Positions 26,204-34,836 are shown, counted from the first letter of the stretch. The stretch: 36,298 bases of DNA from Caldilineaceae bacterium (GCA_022821585.1 JAJEDI010000078.1:1-36298); one strand, 5' to 3'. Numbers and translations are program-made. The notes: generated by a model from the letters alone, not told the origin.

Positions 26204-27022
26204 TTACGCCAAGTCTTGCTCAACTTTCTCAAGCCAGTGAGCGTTGCCTCGGGAGAAAACCTCTCCAGACCGTTCCCGGCTCCAAGGGCCGACGAGCCAG
26301 TAGATCAAGCGTGCGGCGGATTCGGGATTGAGCAAGGTGCCCTGACGGTGGGCTTCATGGAATCGGCTGAAGTCCAGGCTTGAGTCGTGGGTATCGATGC
26401 TGCGAATGTCGGCCTGCATTTCCGTATCTACCATACCGGGCGCGAGGGCGTTGACAGTTACACCTGTTACGCCGTCGGCCTGCAACTCCGCGGCCAGGCA
26501 ACGCGTAAGCATGTTGAGCCCTGCTTTGGAAGCGCAGTAAGCGCTCCACCCGGGCGAAACGTTTTCGGCAGCGCCGCTTGTCACATTAAGGATACGGCCA
26601 TAGCCCTGGTCGATCATTACCGGCAGTACATTTCGGGCCAGTTGAAATGGTCCAACAAGATTGCAGTGAATGTTGTATGCCCACTCTTCGGGGTCAGCCT
26701 CATAGACCTGCTCTACCGGCCAGATTATGCCAGCATTATTGACCAGTATGTCGACCCGGTCGAACTGGGTGAGGGCCGCTTCCACAACCTCTTCAATCTG
26801 TTCGGGGTTTGTGACATCGCAAGGGACAGCAATGGCCCGGGCCCCGACGCGGCGGACCTGCCTGGCAGCTGCTTCGATCTGGTCTTCGCTGCGGGCGGTG
26901 AGGACGATATCTGCGCCTGCGGAGGCCAACAGATTGGCGGCAGCGGCACCAATGCCGCGTCCGCCACCGGTGATGATGGCCACCTGCCCCTGAAGTTTTT
27001 TTGAGTGCTTTCTCTCCGCCAT
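26204..27022 (-). CDS. Short-chain dehydrogenase/reductase
   Basis: The 272-residue classical SDR has TGGGRGIG (18-25) for NAD(P) binding, NNAG (95-98) and the catalytic S149, Y162 and K166 (YCASK). The start is uncertain. ATG 27022 gives a normal SDR N-terminus but a weak ribosome site. A longer frame starting at 27118 would add 32 non-conserved residues. Its substrate cannot be told from sequence. It precedes icd by 36 bases, which may reflect shared transcription rather than shared function. Confidence 0.88.
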   Translation of the reverse strand: MAERKHSKKLQGQVAIITGGGRGIGAAAANLLASAGADIVLTARSEDQIEAAARQVRRVGARAIAVPCDVTNPEQIEEVVEAALTQFDRVDILVNNAGIIWPVEQVYEADPEEWAYNIHCNLVGPFQLARNVLPVMIDQGYGRILNVTSGAAENVSPGWSAYCASKAGLNMLTRCLAAELQADGVTGVTVNALAPGMVDTEMQADIRSIDTHDSSLDFSRFHEAHRQGTLLNPESAARLIYWLVGPWSRERSGEVFSRGNAHWLEKVEQDLA

Positions 27023-27274
27023 TGTAGTTAGAAAGCTACGGCCTTTATGGAGGCCCGGGCATCGAGCTCCGCAGAGCAGGATGCCAGATTTTCCGCCGCG
27101 CCAACGGTTGGCGCTCATTTTTCGTGCAGTCTACCAGAAGCACGGCGAAACAACTATTTCATAGGATGATCGCATACGGTAATGATGCAGCGTGTGCCAT
27201 AATATCGTAGATGGGGCTGCCGTTGTGCCCCCGTTCTAAGAGATCCTATCTACCTTAAGGGGAACTTCCATACA

Positions 27275-27679
27275 ATGTACAATTTTTTCACACAAGCCCA
27301 TGATGGCTGGCACTACCTGGCGTCGGTGGCAATGGTGGTTGCGGTGGCGGCATTTCTGGTAAACTGGCTGCGCGGGCAAGAGTGGAGTCAGTTAGAGCAG
27401 CGCATCGGTACCTACGCGATCATCGTGGTGGACATCCAGCTGCTCCTGGGGCTGATCCTGTGGGGTATAGGTGCAAGCCTGGGCATTATCGGAGCAAACG
27501 CAGCCCGCACAATTGAACATCCCTTCACGATGTTACTGGCCATAATCATTCTGCACGCCGGCTGGGTATGGACCAAGAGATCGGACGAGACGGTCCGTCT
27601 ACGCAATGGAGCGCTGACCTTTGTCGTCGCGGGGTTGTTGGTACTGGGGGGCCTGACGCGCATCTGGGGCATTCTGTAG
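27275..27679 (+). CDS. Small four-helix membrane protein of unknown function
   Basis: The 134-residue protein has four hydrophobic segments (about 14-30, 46-68, 82-97 and 112-132). Histidines sit near the membrane face at H9/H13 and in IEHPFTMLL (H83) and ILHAGW (H95). This recalls small cytochrome-b-like membrane proteins seen in several phyla, but no haem-binding signature is certain. ATG 27275 follows AAGGGGA (27258-27264) by about 10 bases. It is a single-gene unit, divergent from the SDR and convergent with fabF. Confidence 0.78.
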   Translation: MYNFFTQAHDGWHYLASVAMVVAVAAFLVNWLRGQEWSQLEQRIGTYAIIVVDIQLLLGLILWGIGASLGIIGANAARTIEHPFTMLLAIIILHAGWVWTKRSDETVRLRNGALTFVVAGLLVLGGLTRIWGIL

Positions 27680-27685
27680 AGCATT

Positions 27686-27731
27686 GCCGGATGAGGCTGC
27701 CGGTACATGTGCCCTACCGGCTTCATCCGGC
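27686..27731. terminator. Bipartite hairpin between convergent genes
   Basis: An outer stem GCCGGATGA (27686-27694) with TCATCCGGC (27723-27731) encloses an inner stem GCCGGTA (27699-27705) with TACCGGC (27715-27721). Both stems are perfect, separated by a small asymmetric bulge. It lies 6 bases after the plus-strand stop at 27679 and 32 bases beyond the fabF stop, so it can serve both strands. There is no T-run on either side. Confidence 0.65.
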
Positions 27732-27763
27732 CTCAATCTGCGGAGAGGTAGAGCAACTCGGCT

Positions 27764-28993
27764 TCAGCCTTCGTACTCTCCAAAAGCGGCTACGACGTTT
27801 TGCCCGCCGAATCCGAAGGCGTTGACGATGGCGCGGCGGACGGGGAATTCGAGCAGTTCATTGCCGACGACGTCAACGCCCAACTTCGGGTCTTCAGTAT
27901 AGTTAATCGTCGGAGGGATCTTGTTTTCGCGGATGGCCATGACCGCGGCCAGGGCTGACTCTGCTCCGGCGGCTCCCAGGGCATGGCCGACCATGCTCTT
28001 TATGCTGGTGGTCTTTGGCGTCGGCTTGCCGAAGACCTGCCGAATCGCGAGCGCTTCGACCTCATCGTTCAGTTCGGTGCCGGTACCGTGGGCGAGGATC
28101 AGATCCACGTCTTCGGGGGCGAGGCTGGAAAAGCGCAGGGCTTTCTGAATGGCGCGGCTGGCGCCGTCGGCGCTGGGGTCGGGCGCTGTGAGGTGGTAGG
28201 CATCTCCGGTCAGCGCGCCGCCGAGGACTTCTGCGTATATTTCGGCCCCGCGCGCCTTGGCATGCTCTTCGGTCTCCATGATCATCGAGACCGCTCCTTC
28301 ACCGCTGACAAACCCGTTGCGATCTATCGAGAAAGGGCGGCAGGCCTGCTGCGGCCTGTCCGTATCTTTGGAAAGAGGTCCCATATTGCCAAAAGCGGCA
28401 AAGGTCAGCATTGAGATGGCCGATTCAGTGCCGCCGGCGATCATGACATCGGCTTCGCCTCTCTGGAGAAAGTGAAAAGCCTCCAAAATCGAGTAATGGC
28501 CGCTGGCGCAGGCTGCGGCGCTGGTCATAACCGGTCCGCGTGCGCCGACCGCCATCGAGACGACGCAGCTGGCCGCATTGGCCATGGCACTGGGCACGAC
28601 AAATGGGCCCACGGTCTTCCAGGACTTTTCGACCAGCTTTTCGGTGGCGTATTCGATTTCGATAATGCCCCCACCGCCGGTGGCCATCATCACGCCTATT
28701 TCATCTCGATTCGAGTCTGAGATCTCCAAACCGGAGTCGGTCAACGCCTGCTTTGTGGCGGCGACGGCAAACTGAGTGGCGCGGGCCGTGCGCCGAATAA
28801 ACTTGCGGTCCATGTATTGCCGGGCGTCGAACTCCTTTACCTCACAAGCAATGTTGTAAGGCATATCCCCGGCATCGAATAATGTCAATGCCCCGGCGCC
28901 GGATTTACCAATCAGCAGGTTTTTCCAGAATGTGCTTGGGTCGTTGCCAATGGGTGTGATCGCGCCCATACCTGTGATCACAATCCGTTTCAT
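27764..28993 (-). CDS. fabF: Beta-ketoacyl-ACP synthase II
   Basis: The 409-residue condensing enzyme elongates fatty acyl-ACP with malonyl-ACP. The active-site Cys is C162 in AAACASGH, matching C163 of E. coli FabF. The two histidines are in ILAHGTGTELND and SMVGHALGAAGAES. The N-terminal RIVITGMGAITPIG block is typical. ATG 28993 follows AAGGAAGG. The frame is open for 63 more codons upstream, but that stretch has no family similarity. No acpP or other fab gene is adjacent. It has its own promoter at 29200-29228 and a leader of about 200 bases. Confidence 0.95.
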   Translation of the reverse strand: MKRIVITGMGAITPIGNDPSTFWKNLLIGKSGAGALTLFDAGDMPYNIACEVKEFDARQYMDRKFIRRTARATQFAVAATKQALTDSGLEISDSNRDEIGVMMATGGGGIIEIEYATEKLVEKSWKTVGPFVVPSAMANAASCVVSMAVGARGPVMTSAAACASGHYSILEAFHFLQRGEADVMIAGGTESAISMLTFAAFGNMGPLSKDTDRPQQACRPFSIDRNGFVSGEGAVSMIMETEEHAKARGAEIYAEVLGGALTGDAYHLTAPDPSADGASRAIQKALRFSSLAPEDVDLILAHGTGTELNDEVEALAIRQVFGKPTPKTTSIKSMVGHALGAAGAESALAAVMAIRENKIPPTINYTEDPKLGVDVVGNELLEFPVRRAIVNAFGFGGQNVVAAFGEYEG

Positions 28994-29155
28994 ACTTACC
29001 TTCCTTCTTCTTCCAGATTGCGCCTTGTTGGGGAAATGTGGCGCTTCCGACCCAGTCGGGCGGATTCTGTTCTCCCAGCTTACTTGCTGGTGTATCCCTT
29101 GCAGACTCCGGAAACCAGGAAACTCGACTTTGGACAGTTGCCTATACTTGCAAGC

Positions 29156-29172
29156 ACAGAGAATGTCTCTGT
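29156..29172. promoter_or_regulatory. Operator-like inverted repeat in the fabF leader
   Basis: ACAGAGA (29156-29162) and TCTCTGT (29166-29172) form a perfect inverted repeat around ATG. It would lie roughly 20 to 37 bases after the fabF transcription start, a typical position for a roadblock repressor, and as RNA it makes a 7-base-pair hairpin. I do not recognise the regulator. Confidence 0.5.
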
Positions 29173-29199
29173 CATCATCCATGTGACGGGCTAGAGGAA

Positions 29200-29228
29200 A
29201 TTATAGAGGAGAGCAGTCGTGACGTCAA
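29200..29228 (-). promoter_or_regulatory. Strong sigma70-type promoter of fabF
   Basis: On the minus strand, TTGACG (29228-29223, five of six) and a perfect TATAAT (29205-29200) are spaced by 17 bases. The start would be near 29193, leaving a leader of about 200 bases to the fabF ATG. Confidence 0.78.
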
Positions 29229-29348
29229 AATCATAGTGAATTTTTGGAAGACAATTGAGCGGGGGGTAAGCGGTTTGAGAGAGGGTCCTGTCACTTAAAG
29301 AGGCTGCGCGCAGAGGCATGGCGAGAGAGTATTCGCCCGGCGTCATGG

Positions 29349-30290
29349 CTAAGCCTTGCCAAGAAGTGCGGCCAGCAGCGCCATCCGGATGTACATGCCG
29401 TTGCGCATCTGGCGAAAGTAAGCGGCCCGGGGGTCCGCATCCAGGGCATAGCTGATCTCGCCGACACGGGGCAGGGGGTGCATGACGATCATTTTCTCCC
29501 CGGCCTTTGCCATCAGTTCCTGGTCGGCGATGTAGAAGTCCTTGACTCTGTCGTACTCTGCCAGATCGGTAAACCGCTCTCTTTGTACTCGGGTCATATA
29601 GAGCACATCGGCTTCCCCTATGACAGAGTGGAGATCGTCTACCTGTCTATAGGAGTGGCCGGAAGCCTGTACGGCTTCCATGACATCGGCGGGCAGGCGC
29701 AAGATTTCCGGGCTGACGAAAATGAAGGAAACGTCGTAGTTCAGCAGCAGTTTGGTCAGGCTGTGGACAGTGCGCCCGTAGCGCAGGTCGCCCACCATCA
29801 CGACGGTGAGCCCATCGATCTGCTTTAACTCTTCCTGCACTGTGAAGAGATCGAGCAAAGCCTGGGTCGGATGTTCACCGACGCCGTCGCCGGCGTTGAT
29901 TACCGGCTTTTCTGCATAGTAGGCGGCGGTCGCGGCGGCGCCCACTTCCGGATGGCGGATGACGATCACATCGGCGTAGCACTCAAGGGTGCGGATGGTG
30001 TCGGGCAGGCTTTCGCCTTTGCTGACGGAACTATACTGGACGTTATTGATGGGGATGACCTGGCCGCCGAGTCGCTGCATTGCGGCGGTAAAGCTGGAAC
30101 TTGTGCGTGTGGACGGTTCGTAGAAGAGATTGGCCAGAATTTTGCCCTGCAATAGTTCGGCGCCGCCGAAACGCTCAACCAGGACGCGCATTTCGTGGGC
30201 GATACCGAATATTGCATCGAGCGAAGCGCGGTCAAACTGATTGACGCTGAGAATGTCTTCGCCTGCAAAGCTCTCAATCGTGATTGTCAT
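29349..30290 (-). CDS. pyrB: Aspartate carbamoyltransferase catalytic subunit
   Basis: The 313-residue enzyme makes N-carbamoyl-aspartate in pyrimidine synthesis. The carbamoyl-phosphate loop reads STRTSSSF (60-67), followed by K91 in [19 protein letters not shown] contains H140. The aspartate-loop block [10 protein letters not shown] is near the end. The STRTSSSF variant and the ending DPRAAYFRQ...[11 protein letters not shown] resemble the ATCase domain of eukaryotic CAD more than E. coli PyrB (from memory). ATG 30290 follows GAGAAG. A longer frame adds 20 non-conserved residues. No pyrI gene is present. It lies 144 bases downstream of pyrC. Confidence 0.95.
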   Translation of the reverse strand: MTITIESFAGEDILSVNQFDRASLDAIFGIAHEMRVLVERFGGAELLQGKILANLFYEPSTRTSSSFTAAMQRLGGQVIPINNVQYSSVSKGESLPDTIRTLECYADVIVIRHPEVGAAATAAYYAEKPVINAGDGVGEHPTQALLDLFTVQEELKQIDGLTVVMVGDLRYGRTVHSLTKLLLNYDVSFIFVSPEILRLPADVMEAVQASGHSYRQVDDLHSVIGEADVLYMTRVQRERFTDLAEYDRVKDFYIADQELMAKAGEKMIVMHPLPRVGEISYALDADPRAAYFRQMRNGMYIRMALLAALLGKA

Positions 30291-30434
30291 ATTCTTCTCA
30301 CCTGTGCTCTCTGAATGCAGTTCACGCCAAGAGTGCGAACCGGGCGACACTCACAGTCAAGCTGAGGGCGTCGTTCACCCCGTTTGCGCTGGCTGTGACG
30401 GAGGAATAGGCGTCAGGCCTGTTGCCCTTTGACT

Positions 30435-31637
30435 CTACTCACCCTCTTGGAAAAGTACACGCCCACAGCCGGGCGTTGCCAGGACCCGCTCGCCATCAAA
30501 GACAGTTTCACCCCTCAACACGACTTTGGCGACGCGACCCTTCACTGACCGCCCGGCAAATGGAGTCCAGCCGCAACGGGTACGCATGCCCGCGTCGTCC
30601 AGTTCATATGCCTTGTCCATATCCACCTCGACCCAGGTCTGCTCCTGCTCCGCGAGGCCATAGATGCGGCGAGGATTTTCGACGCAACGCAGTAGCAGGT
30701 CGTCCAGGTCCAGCTGGCCGGCATCGACGGCTGTCAGCAGAAGGGGAAGCATCGTTTCCACGCCGGGTACGCCGGGAAGCGGGGATTGTGTGCTGCCGCC
30801 CAGTTCTCCCTTTTCTTCGACTTCCGCTGGCAGTGGCATACCCTTTTCTGAGAAAGTGTGCGGCGCGTGGTCGGTGGCGAAAATATCGATTGTGTCAAGA
30901 TTTTCCCACAGTGCGGCGACGTCGTCCGGAGAGGCCAGTTTGGGCCGCATGTCGAAACGGTTGCCGCCGCGCTTGTAGTCTTCAGCAGTCAGAAAGAGAT
31001 GATGGGGCGTCGCCTCGCAGGTGACCGGGATGCCCTTCTCCTTGGCTTCGCGGATGAGCTCGATCTCGCTGCGGCGGCTGACGTGTACGATGTGCAGCGG
31101 CAGATCGTAGAGATGGCTGAGAGTCAGACAGACGGGAACCATCAACTCTTCTGCGTGGACGGCCACCGGGCCAAGCGTGGGCGCGGAGGCCTGCGCTGCG
31201 TTGTCGCGCCCGCTCCCGACGTCCGGATCGGCCTGTCGCCAGCCGTCGAGTTCATCGGCGCGCTGCGCCCACGTCCGGAAGAGACGATGGAGGAGGCCCA
31301 ATTCTTCGATGCGCAGGCTACCGAATGTTTCGTTGACGTAGATTTTGAGACCGCACGCCTGGGAGGCAACGGGGAGGTAGGCATCGACATCGGCTACGGT
31401 GGCGCCGACAAACAGTCCAACATCACAGACCGTTTTTGCACCGGCAAGACGCACCTTTTCCTGGAAATTGGCCGTTGTAGAGGTGGGCGGAACGGTGTTA
31501 GGCATATCCAACACGGTCGTCACGCCGCCGGCGAGAGCAGCGCACGTGCCGGAGTGGAGATCTTCCTTCTGTGTGTAGCCCGGTTCACGGAGATGGACGT
31601 GCGCATCTACAAGACCGGGCAGGCGTAAAGTCGTCAT
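30435..31637 (-). CDS. pyrC: Dihydroorotase, CAD-like
   Basis: The 400-residue zinc enzyme cyclises carbamoyl-aspartate to dihydroorotate. Metal-site motifs are [10 protein letters not shown] (H13, H15), the carboxylated Lys in [23 protein letters not shown] and the catalytic Asp in ATDHAPHT. The protein begins directly at the HxH strand and lacks the roughly 50-residue N-terminal extension of most bacterial type I enzymes. It shares blocks such as [19 protein letters not shown] and WTPFAG-VKG with the DHOase domain of animal CAD (from memory). An insertion of about 35 residues follows LFRTWAQ. The ribosome site at ATG 31637 is weak. It is first in a pyrC-pyrB pair. Confidence 0.93.
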   Translation of the reverse strand: MTTLRLPGLVDAHVHLREPGYTQKEDLHSGTCAALAGGVTTVLDMPNTVPPTSTTANFQEKVRLAGAKTVCDVGLFVGATVADVDAYLPVASQACGLKIYVNETFGSLRIEELGLLHRLFRTWAQRADELDGWRQADPDVGSGRDNAAQASAPTLGPVAVHAEELMVPVCLTLSHLYDLPLHIVHVSRRSEIELIREAKEKGIPVTCEATPHHLFLTAEDYKRGGNRFDMRPKLASPDDVAALWENLDTIDIFATDHAPHTFSEKGMPLPAEVEEKGELGGSTQSPLPGVPGVETMLPLLLTAVDAGQLDLDDLLLRCVENPRRIYGLAEQEQTWVEVDMDKAYELDDAGMRTRCGWTPFAGRSVKGRVAKVVLRGETVFDGERVLATPGCGRVLFQEGE

Positions 31638-31670
31638 CGGTTCCCAGCCGATTTCTGAACAAACTGCCCC

Positions 31671-31699
31671 ATTCTACTTGAATGTCGCGGATGCGGCAA
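31671..31699 (-). promoter_or_regulatory. Probable promoter of pyrC-pyrB
   Basis: On the minus strand, TTGCCG (31699-31694, four of six) and TAGAAT (31676-31671, five of six) are spaced by 17 bases. The start would be about 27 bases before the pyrC ATG, so there is no room for a long attenuator leader. Confidence 0.6.
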
Positions 31700-31729
31700 C
31701 AGACGGGTTTGCTGTGATTTTCCGTCAGA

Positions 31730-31742
31730 TCTTGGGCCAAGA
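31730..31742. promoter_or_regulatory. Palindrome upstream of the pyrC promoter
   Basis: TCTTGG-G-CCAAGA is a perfect 13-base inverted repeat centred about 35 bases beyond the pyrC -35 element. The position suits an activator or repressor site. The regulator is unknown. Confidence 0.4.
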
Positions 31743-31946
31743 CCTACATGACTTTCATGGATTCTCATGGATTCTGGGGCAAGAATGTGAAGCCTTCTGA
31801 GGGTGCCTAGGGGGTTTGGCGGAACCAGCGTTTGGCAATCGCGGCGGTACAACTGTCTGGTATAACGATTCAGGTTCAGGCATAACCTATGTGGCGGGCG
31901 GCCACGCTGCCGACACGACTTGGCGCGTCCGGCGAGGGTGTCGAAG

Positions 31947-31996
31947 GGGGGCGTTGCGGGGGGAGTCCCCCCGCACAAGGGAGGCCGCTTGCGGCC
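31947..31996. repeat. Dispersed two-hairpin intergenic repeat, copy 2
   Basis: This copy matches 129-166 without gaps. Its first hairpin is perfect (GCGGGGGG 31956-31963 with CCCCCCGC 31967-31974 around AGT). Its second is GGCCGC (31983-31988) with GCGGCC (31991-31996). The linker CACAAGGGAGG is unchanged between copies. It lies between the divergent pyrC and hemC genes, about 35 bases before the hemC -35 element. Confidence 0.7.
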
Positions 31997-32031
31997 GGGC
32001 GCGACTGGTTCCGGCCACATTGCGGTTACAT

Positions 32032-32060
32032 TTGACCAGCAAATAGGCTGCTGCTATGCT
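32032..32060 (+). promoter_or_regulatory. Probable promoter of the hem cluster
   Basis: TTGACC (32032-32037, five of six) and TATGCT (32055-32060, four of six) are spaced by 17 bases. Transcription would start near 32067, about 125 bases before hemC. Confidence 0.55.
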
Positions 32061-32191
32061 TACGGCACTTCTGAGATTGAGAGATTCAAGAGATGCACAG
32101 CCGGCAGTTTTCTTCACGATTGGGCTGAGCCGATTAACCGAACCGCGACCCAAGAAAGCGCAGGCGGCAAGCCGCCCGAATCCAATCAGGA

Positions 32192-33223
32192 ATGTCCACT
32201 CCTCGTCACATTCGTCTAGGCAGCCGTGGATCGGCCCTGGCCCTCTGGCAGACAGAGCACGTAGCTACGCTGCTGCGCGGGCGGTATCCCGGCTTGTCAG
32301 TTGAAACGGTCGTCATACAGACCAGGGGAGACACCTTTAAGGACAGGCCTTTGCCAAGCATAGGCGGGAAAGGATTGTTCACGGCGGAATTGGAGGAGAG
32401 GCTGCGACAAGGTGGAATCGACGGAGCCGTACACAGCCTGAAGGACCTGCCTGTATTTGATCCGGATGGGATTGCTCTGGGCGCGATTCCGGCCAGAGAT
32501 GATGTTGCGGATGCGCTCGTGGTGCGGGGCGGGGGAGAGGATGTACATAAGTTTGGAAACGGACTTTCGGTACTTCGCAAAGGGGCCGTCGTCGGTACGG
32601 GCAGCCGGCGCCGGGCGGCCCAGTTGCTGGCGCGTCGCCCGGACCTGCGCATCGTGGATGTTCGCGGTAATGTGGACACGCGAGTGCGCAAGGCGCTCGA
32701 TCCCGCGGGAGACTATGACGCAGTGGTACTGGCCGTCGCCGGGTTGAAACGGCTCGGGCTGGAGGCGCGCATTTCGGTCACTTTGCCATTTGAAACGATG
32801 CTGCCGGCCCCGGGCCAGGGTGCGCTGGCAGTGCAGTGCCGGCATGAATACCAATGGCTGGCTTTTTTCGGAGGCATTGATGACACTGGGGCACGCGCCG
32901 CGGTGACGGCCGAGCGAGCTTTTCTGGCCGAACTCGGCGGCGGCTGCCGCGCTTCGGTCGGCGCGTTGGGAGAGAACATCGAAAACGGCGAGGATGCCCG
33001 CGGCGGCTCTGATGCAAGGCCGGAGGGATATCTGCGACTCCAAGGCCGGGTCAGCGCGCCGGACGGCAGCCGCCAGGTCGATGCACAGACGACCGGCCCG
33101 CGCGACGAACCGGACCAGCTCGGCCGTGACCTCGCTCAACAGGTGCTGCGACAAGGGGCGCAGGAAATTCTTGAACAGATTGCCGAGATCGATGGCATGC
33201 CGAAAGACAACCGGCAGCCCTAG
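32192..33223 (+). CDS. hemC: Hydroxymethylbilane synthase (porphobilinogen deaminase)
   Basis: The 343-residue enzyme joins four porphobilinogens into hydroxymethylbilane for haem or corrinoid synthesis. It has the N-terminal RLGSRGSALALWQ, the active-site IDGAVHSLKDLP, the cofactor-binding Arg block GTGSRRRAAQL, RGNVDTRVRK, and the dipyrromethane-anchoring C252 in GGGCRASVGA. A charged, Gly-rich insertion (about 262-282) lies in the last domain. ATG 32192 has AGGA directly before it, so the ribosome site is unusually close. It heads hemC-hemD-methyltransferase-hemB. No hemA or hemL is in the window. Confidence 0.96.
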   Translation: MSTPRHIRLGSRGSALALWQTEHVATLLRGRYPGLSVETVVIQTRGDTFKDRPLPSIGGKGLFTAELEERLRQGGIDGAVHSLKDLPVFDPDGIALGAIPARDDVADALVVRGGGEDVHKFGNGLSVLRKGAVVGTGSRRRAAQLLARRPDLRIVDVRGNVDTRVRKALDPAGDYDAVVLAVAGLKRLGLEARISVTLPFETMLPAPGQGALAVQCRHEYQWLAFFGGIDDTGARAAVTAERAFLAELGGGCRASVGALGENIENGEDARGGSDARPEGYLRLQGRVSAPDGSRQVDAQTTGPRDEPDQLGRDLAQQVLRQGAQEILEQIAEIDGMPKDNRQP

Positions 33224-33268
33224 TGGACAAGCAACCTTTTCCGTTCAGAGACGAAAGAACCTCCACAG

Positions 33269-34066
33269 ATGACCATTCAGAACCTTTCGGGCCTTCGAAT
33301 CGCCAACACGCGCGCCATGCGGCAGGCGCCATCGCTTACCCGGCTTTTGGAAGCAGAGGGTGCTCACGTGTTGCACTATCCGACGGTCGAAATTGAGCCA
33401 TGCAATGACGCGACCGAATTTGATGCAGCGCTGGGGGAGTTGGGGCAGGGGCAGTTCGACTGGCTGATTGTGACCAGTACGAACACTGTGTATATACTGG
33501 CCGACCGGCTGCGAGAACTGGGCATCGGGCTGGAAAAGGTATCCGAGTCCAGAACGAAAGTGGCGGCTGTCGGCTCTGCGACTGCAGCGGCAATCGCCCA
33601 GGAATTGAACCTGGTCGTAGACCTGCTGCCAGATGAATATGTGGCTGAGTCGCTGGCTGTCAGCCTACAGGTGCGTAGGGGGAGCCGCGTGTTCCTGCCG
33701 CAGTCGGCGATTGCACGCCCGGTTCTGGTGAAGGCGCTGCGGCGGGCCGGCGCCGAGGTCAGGGCGGTGGCTGCTTACCAGACGGTTGTAGGCCATGGCG
33801 GCGATGATCTGCCGCGGCATTTCTGGCAGGGGGATGTGGACGTCGTGCTGTTCACGAGCGCTTCGACGGTCCACAACTTTGTGAGCCGGCTCAAAGCGGA
33901 AAGCGGTGATGCCGGAATGCTCTGTGACGTGACCGTTGCCTGCATCGGCCCGATGACCGCGGAGGCGGCGCGACGGCATGATCTGCCCGTGCAGATCGTG
34001 GCCGAGAATCGCACTGTAGAGGGGCTGGTGCAGAGCCTGAAGTCCTACTTTGCCAGCCGCCGCTGA
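33269..34066 (+). CDS. hemD: Uroporphyrinogen-III synthase
   Basis: The 265-residue enzyme cyclises hydroxymethylbilane with inversion of ring D. The family is weakly conserved. The two-domain pattern is clear: GLRIANTR at the start, DWLIVTSTNTV, VAAVGSATAAAI, a linker with FLPQSAIARP, then VAAYQTV, DVVLFTSASTVHNF and VACIGPMTAEAA near the end. ATG 33269 lies 45 bases after hemC with a weak ribosome site. Its TGA overlaps the ATG of the next gene by one base (34066), so the two are translationally coupled. Confidence 0.93.
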   Translation: MTIQNLSGLRIANTRAMRQAPSLTRLLEAEGAHVLHYPTVEIEPCNDATEFDAALGELGQGQFDWLIVTSTNTVYILADRLRELGIGLEKVSESRTKVAAVGSATAAAIAQELNLVVDLLPDEYVAESLAVSLQVRRGSRVFLPQSAIARPVLVKALRRAGAEVRAVAAYQTVVGHGGDDLPRHFWQGDVDVVLFTSASTVHNFVSRLKAESGDAGMLCDVTVACIGPMTAEAARRHDLPVQIVAENRTVEGLVQSLKSYFASRR

Positions 34067-34836
34067 TGACGACGCCTGAATCCAGCACGCGCTTCAACGA
34101 TCGCGTCGAGAATTACCTAAGATACAGGCCCCGCTATCCCCAGGAAATCATCCCCTTTCTGCAGGGGGAGATCGGTCTCAACAGCGACTGGCGGGTGGCC
34201 GATATTGGCTCGGGAACGGGATTTTTGGCTGAGCGGTTCGTCGAACTTGGTTGCGAAGTGACCGGGGTGGAGCCGAATGCGGCAATGCGCGCAGCGGGGG
34301 AGAAATACCTGCGCGGCCACTGCAATTTTCGCTTTGTCGACGGGACTGCGGAAAGCAGCGGTCTGGCCGAAGCAATGTTCGACCTGGTGACCGCCGGCCA
34401 GGCATTCCACTGGTTTGAGCCAGCCAGCACACGGGAGGAGTTTAAACGGATCCTGCGGTCTCCCGGCTGGGTAGTTCTTGTCTGGAACTCTCGGCCTGCC
34501 TCCCAATCCACAGTGTCGGGGGAGTACGAATCGATCTTGGAGGAACTGGATCAGGATTACAAGAAAGTGGCGGAGAAAAACTCGAGGCCTGAGAATTTAG
34601 AAAGCTTTCTCGACAACGGTGCATCGCTGGCGCAAGTCCGCTTTCCCAATCTTCAGTCCTATACCTGGGACCAGTTGCGAGGGCGAGCTCTCTCATCTTC
34701 CTATGCGCCGTTGCCGTCTGACCAGCGACACGAGTGGTTCGTCCAAGCCCTGCGAGCGCTATTTGAGCGGCACAAGGAGGACGGCCTGCTCGCATTCCCG
34801 TACGAGACGAATCTATATTGGGGTCACCTAAAATGA
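34066..34836 (+). CDS. Class I SAM-dependent methyltransferase
   Basis: The 256-residue protein has the SAM-binding motif VADIGSGTGF (44-53), an acidic end of strand 2 in GVEPNAAM, and FDLVTAGQAFHWFEP at motif IV. This is the pattern of the type-11 (UbiE/SmtA-like) group, with a C-terminal helical cap. Its start overlaps the hemD stop by one base. Although it sits between hemD and hemB, it is not the SUMT/CobA uroporphyrinogen methyltransferase, which has a different fold. The substrate is unknown, and a role in tetrapyrrole modification is only suggested by position. Confidence 0.85.
   Translation: MTTPESSTRFNDRVENYLRYRPRYPQEIIPFLQGEIGLNSDWRVADIGSGTGFLAERFVELGCEVTGVEPNAAMRAAGEKYLRGHCNFRFVDGTAESSGLAEAMFDLVTAGQAFHWFEPASTREEFKRILRSPGWVVLVWNSRPASQSTVSGEYESILEELDQDYKKVAEKNSRPENLESFLDNGASLAQVRFPNLQSYTWDQLRGRALSSSYAPLPSDQRHEWFVQALRALFERHKEDGLLAFPYETNLYWGHLK

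Larger units (their letters stand above)
28994..29348. other. Intergenic region between fabF and pyrB
   Basis: The 355 bases hold no gene. They contain the long fabF leader, a 17-base inverted repeat (29156-29172), the fabF promoter (29200-29228) and the downstream end of pyrB. I see no hairpin that clearly terminates pyrB transcription. Confidence 0.6.
31638..32191. other. Divergent intergenic region between pyrC and hemC
   Basis: The 554 bases have no credible gene. They hold a pyrC promoter on the minus strand (31671-31699), a 13-base palindrome (31730-31742), a tandem 10-base repeat CATGGATTCT (31756-31765 and 31766-31775), the second copy of the dispersed repeat (31947-31996) and a hemC promoter (32032-32060). 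Confidence 0.7.

Noticed and set aside
34066..34836. Reading the hem-cluster methyltransferase as CobA/SUMT
   Set aside because: It has a class I SAM motif (VADIGSGTGF). CobA is a class III enzyme with different motifs.
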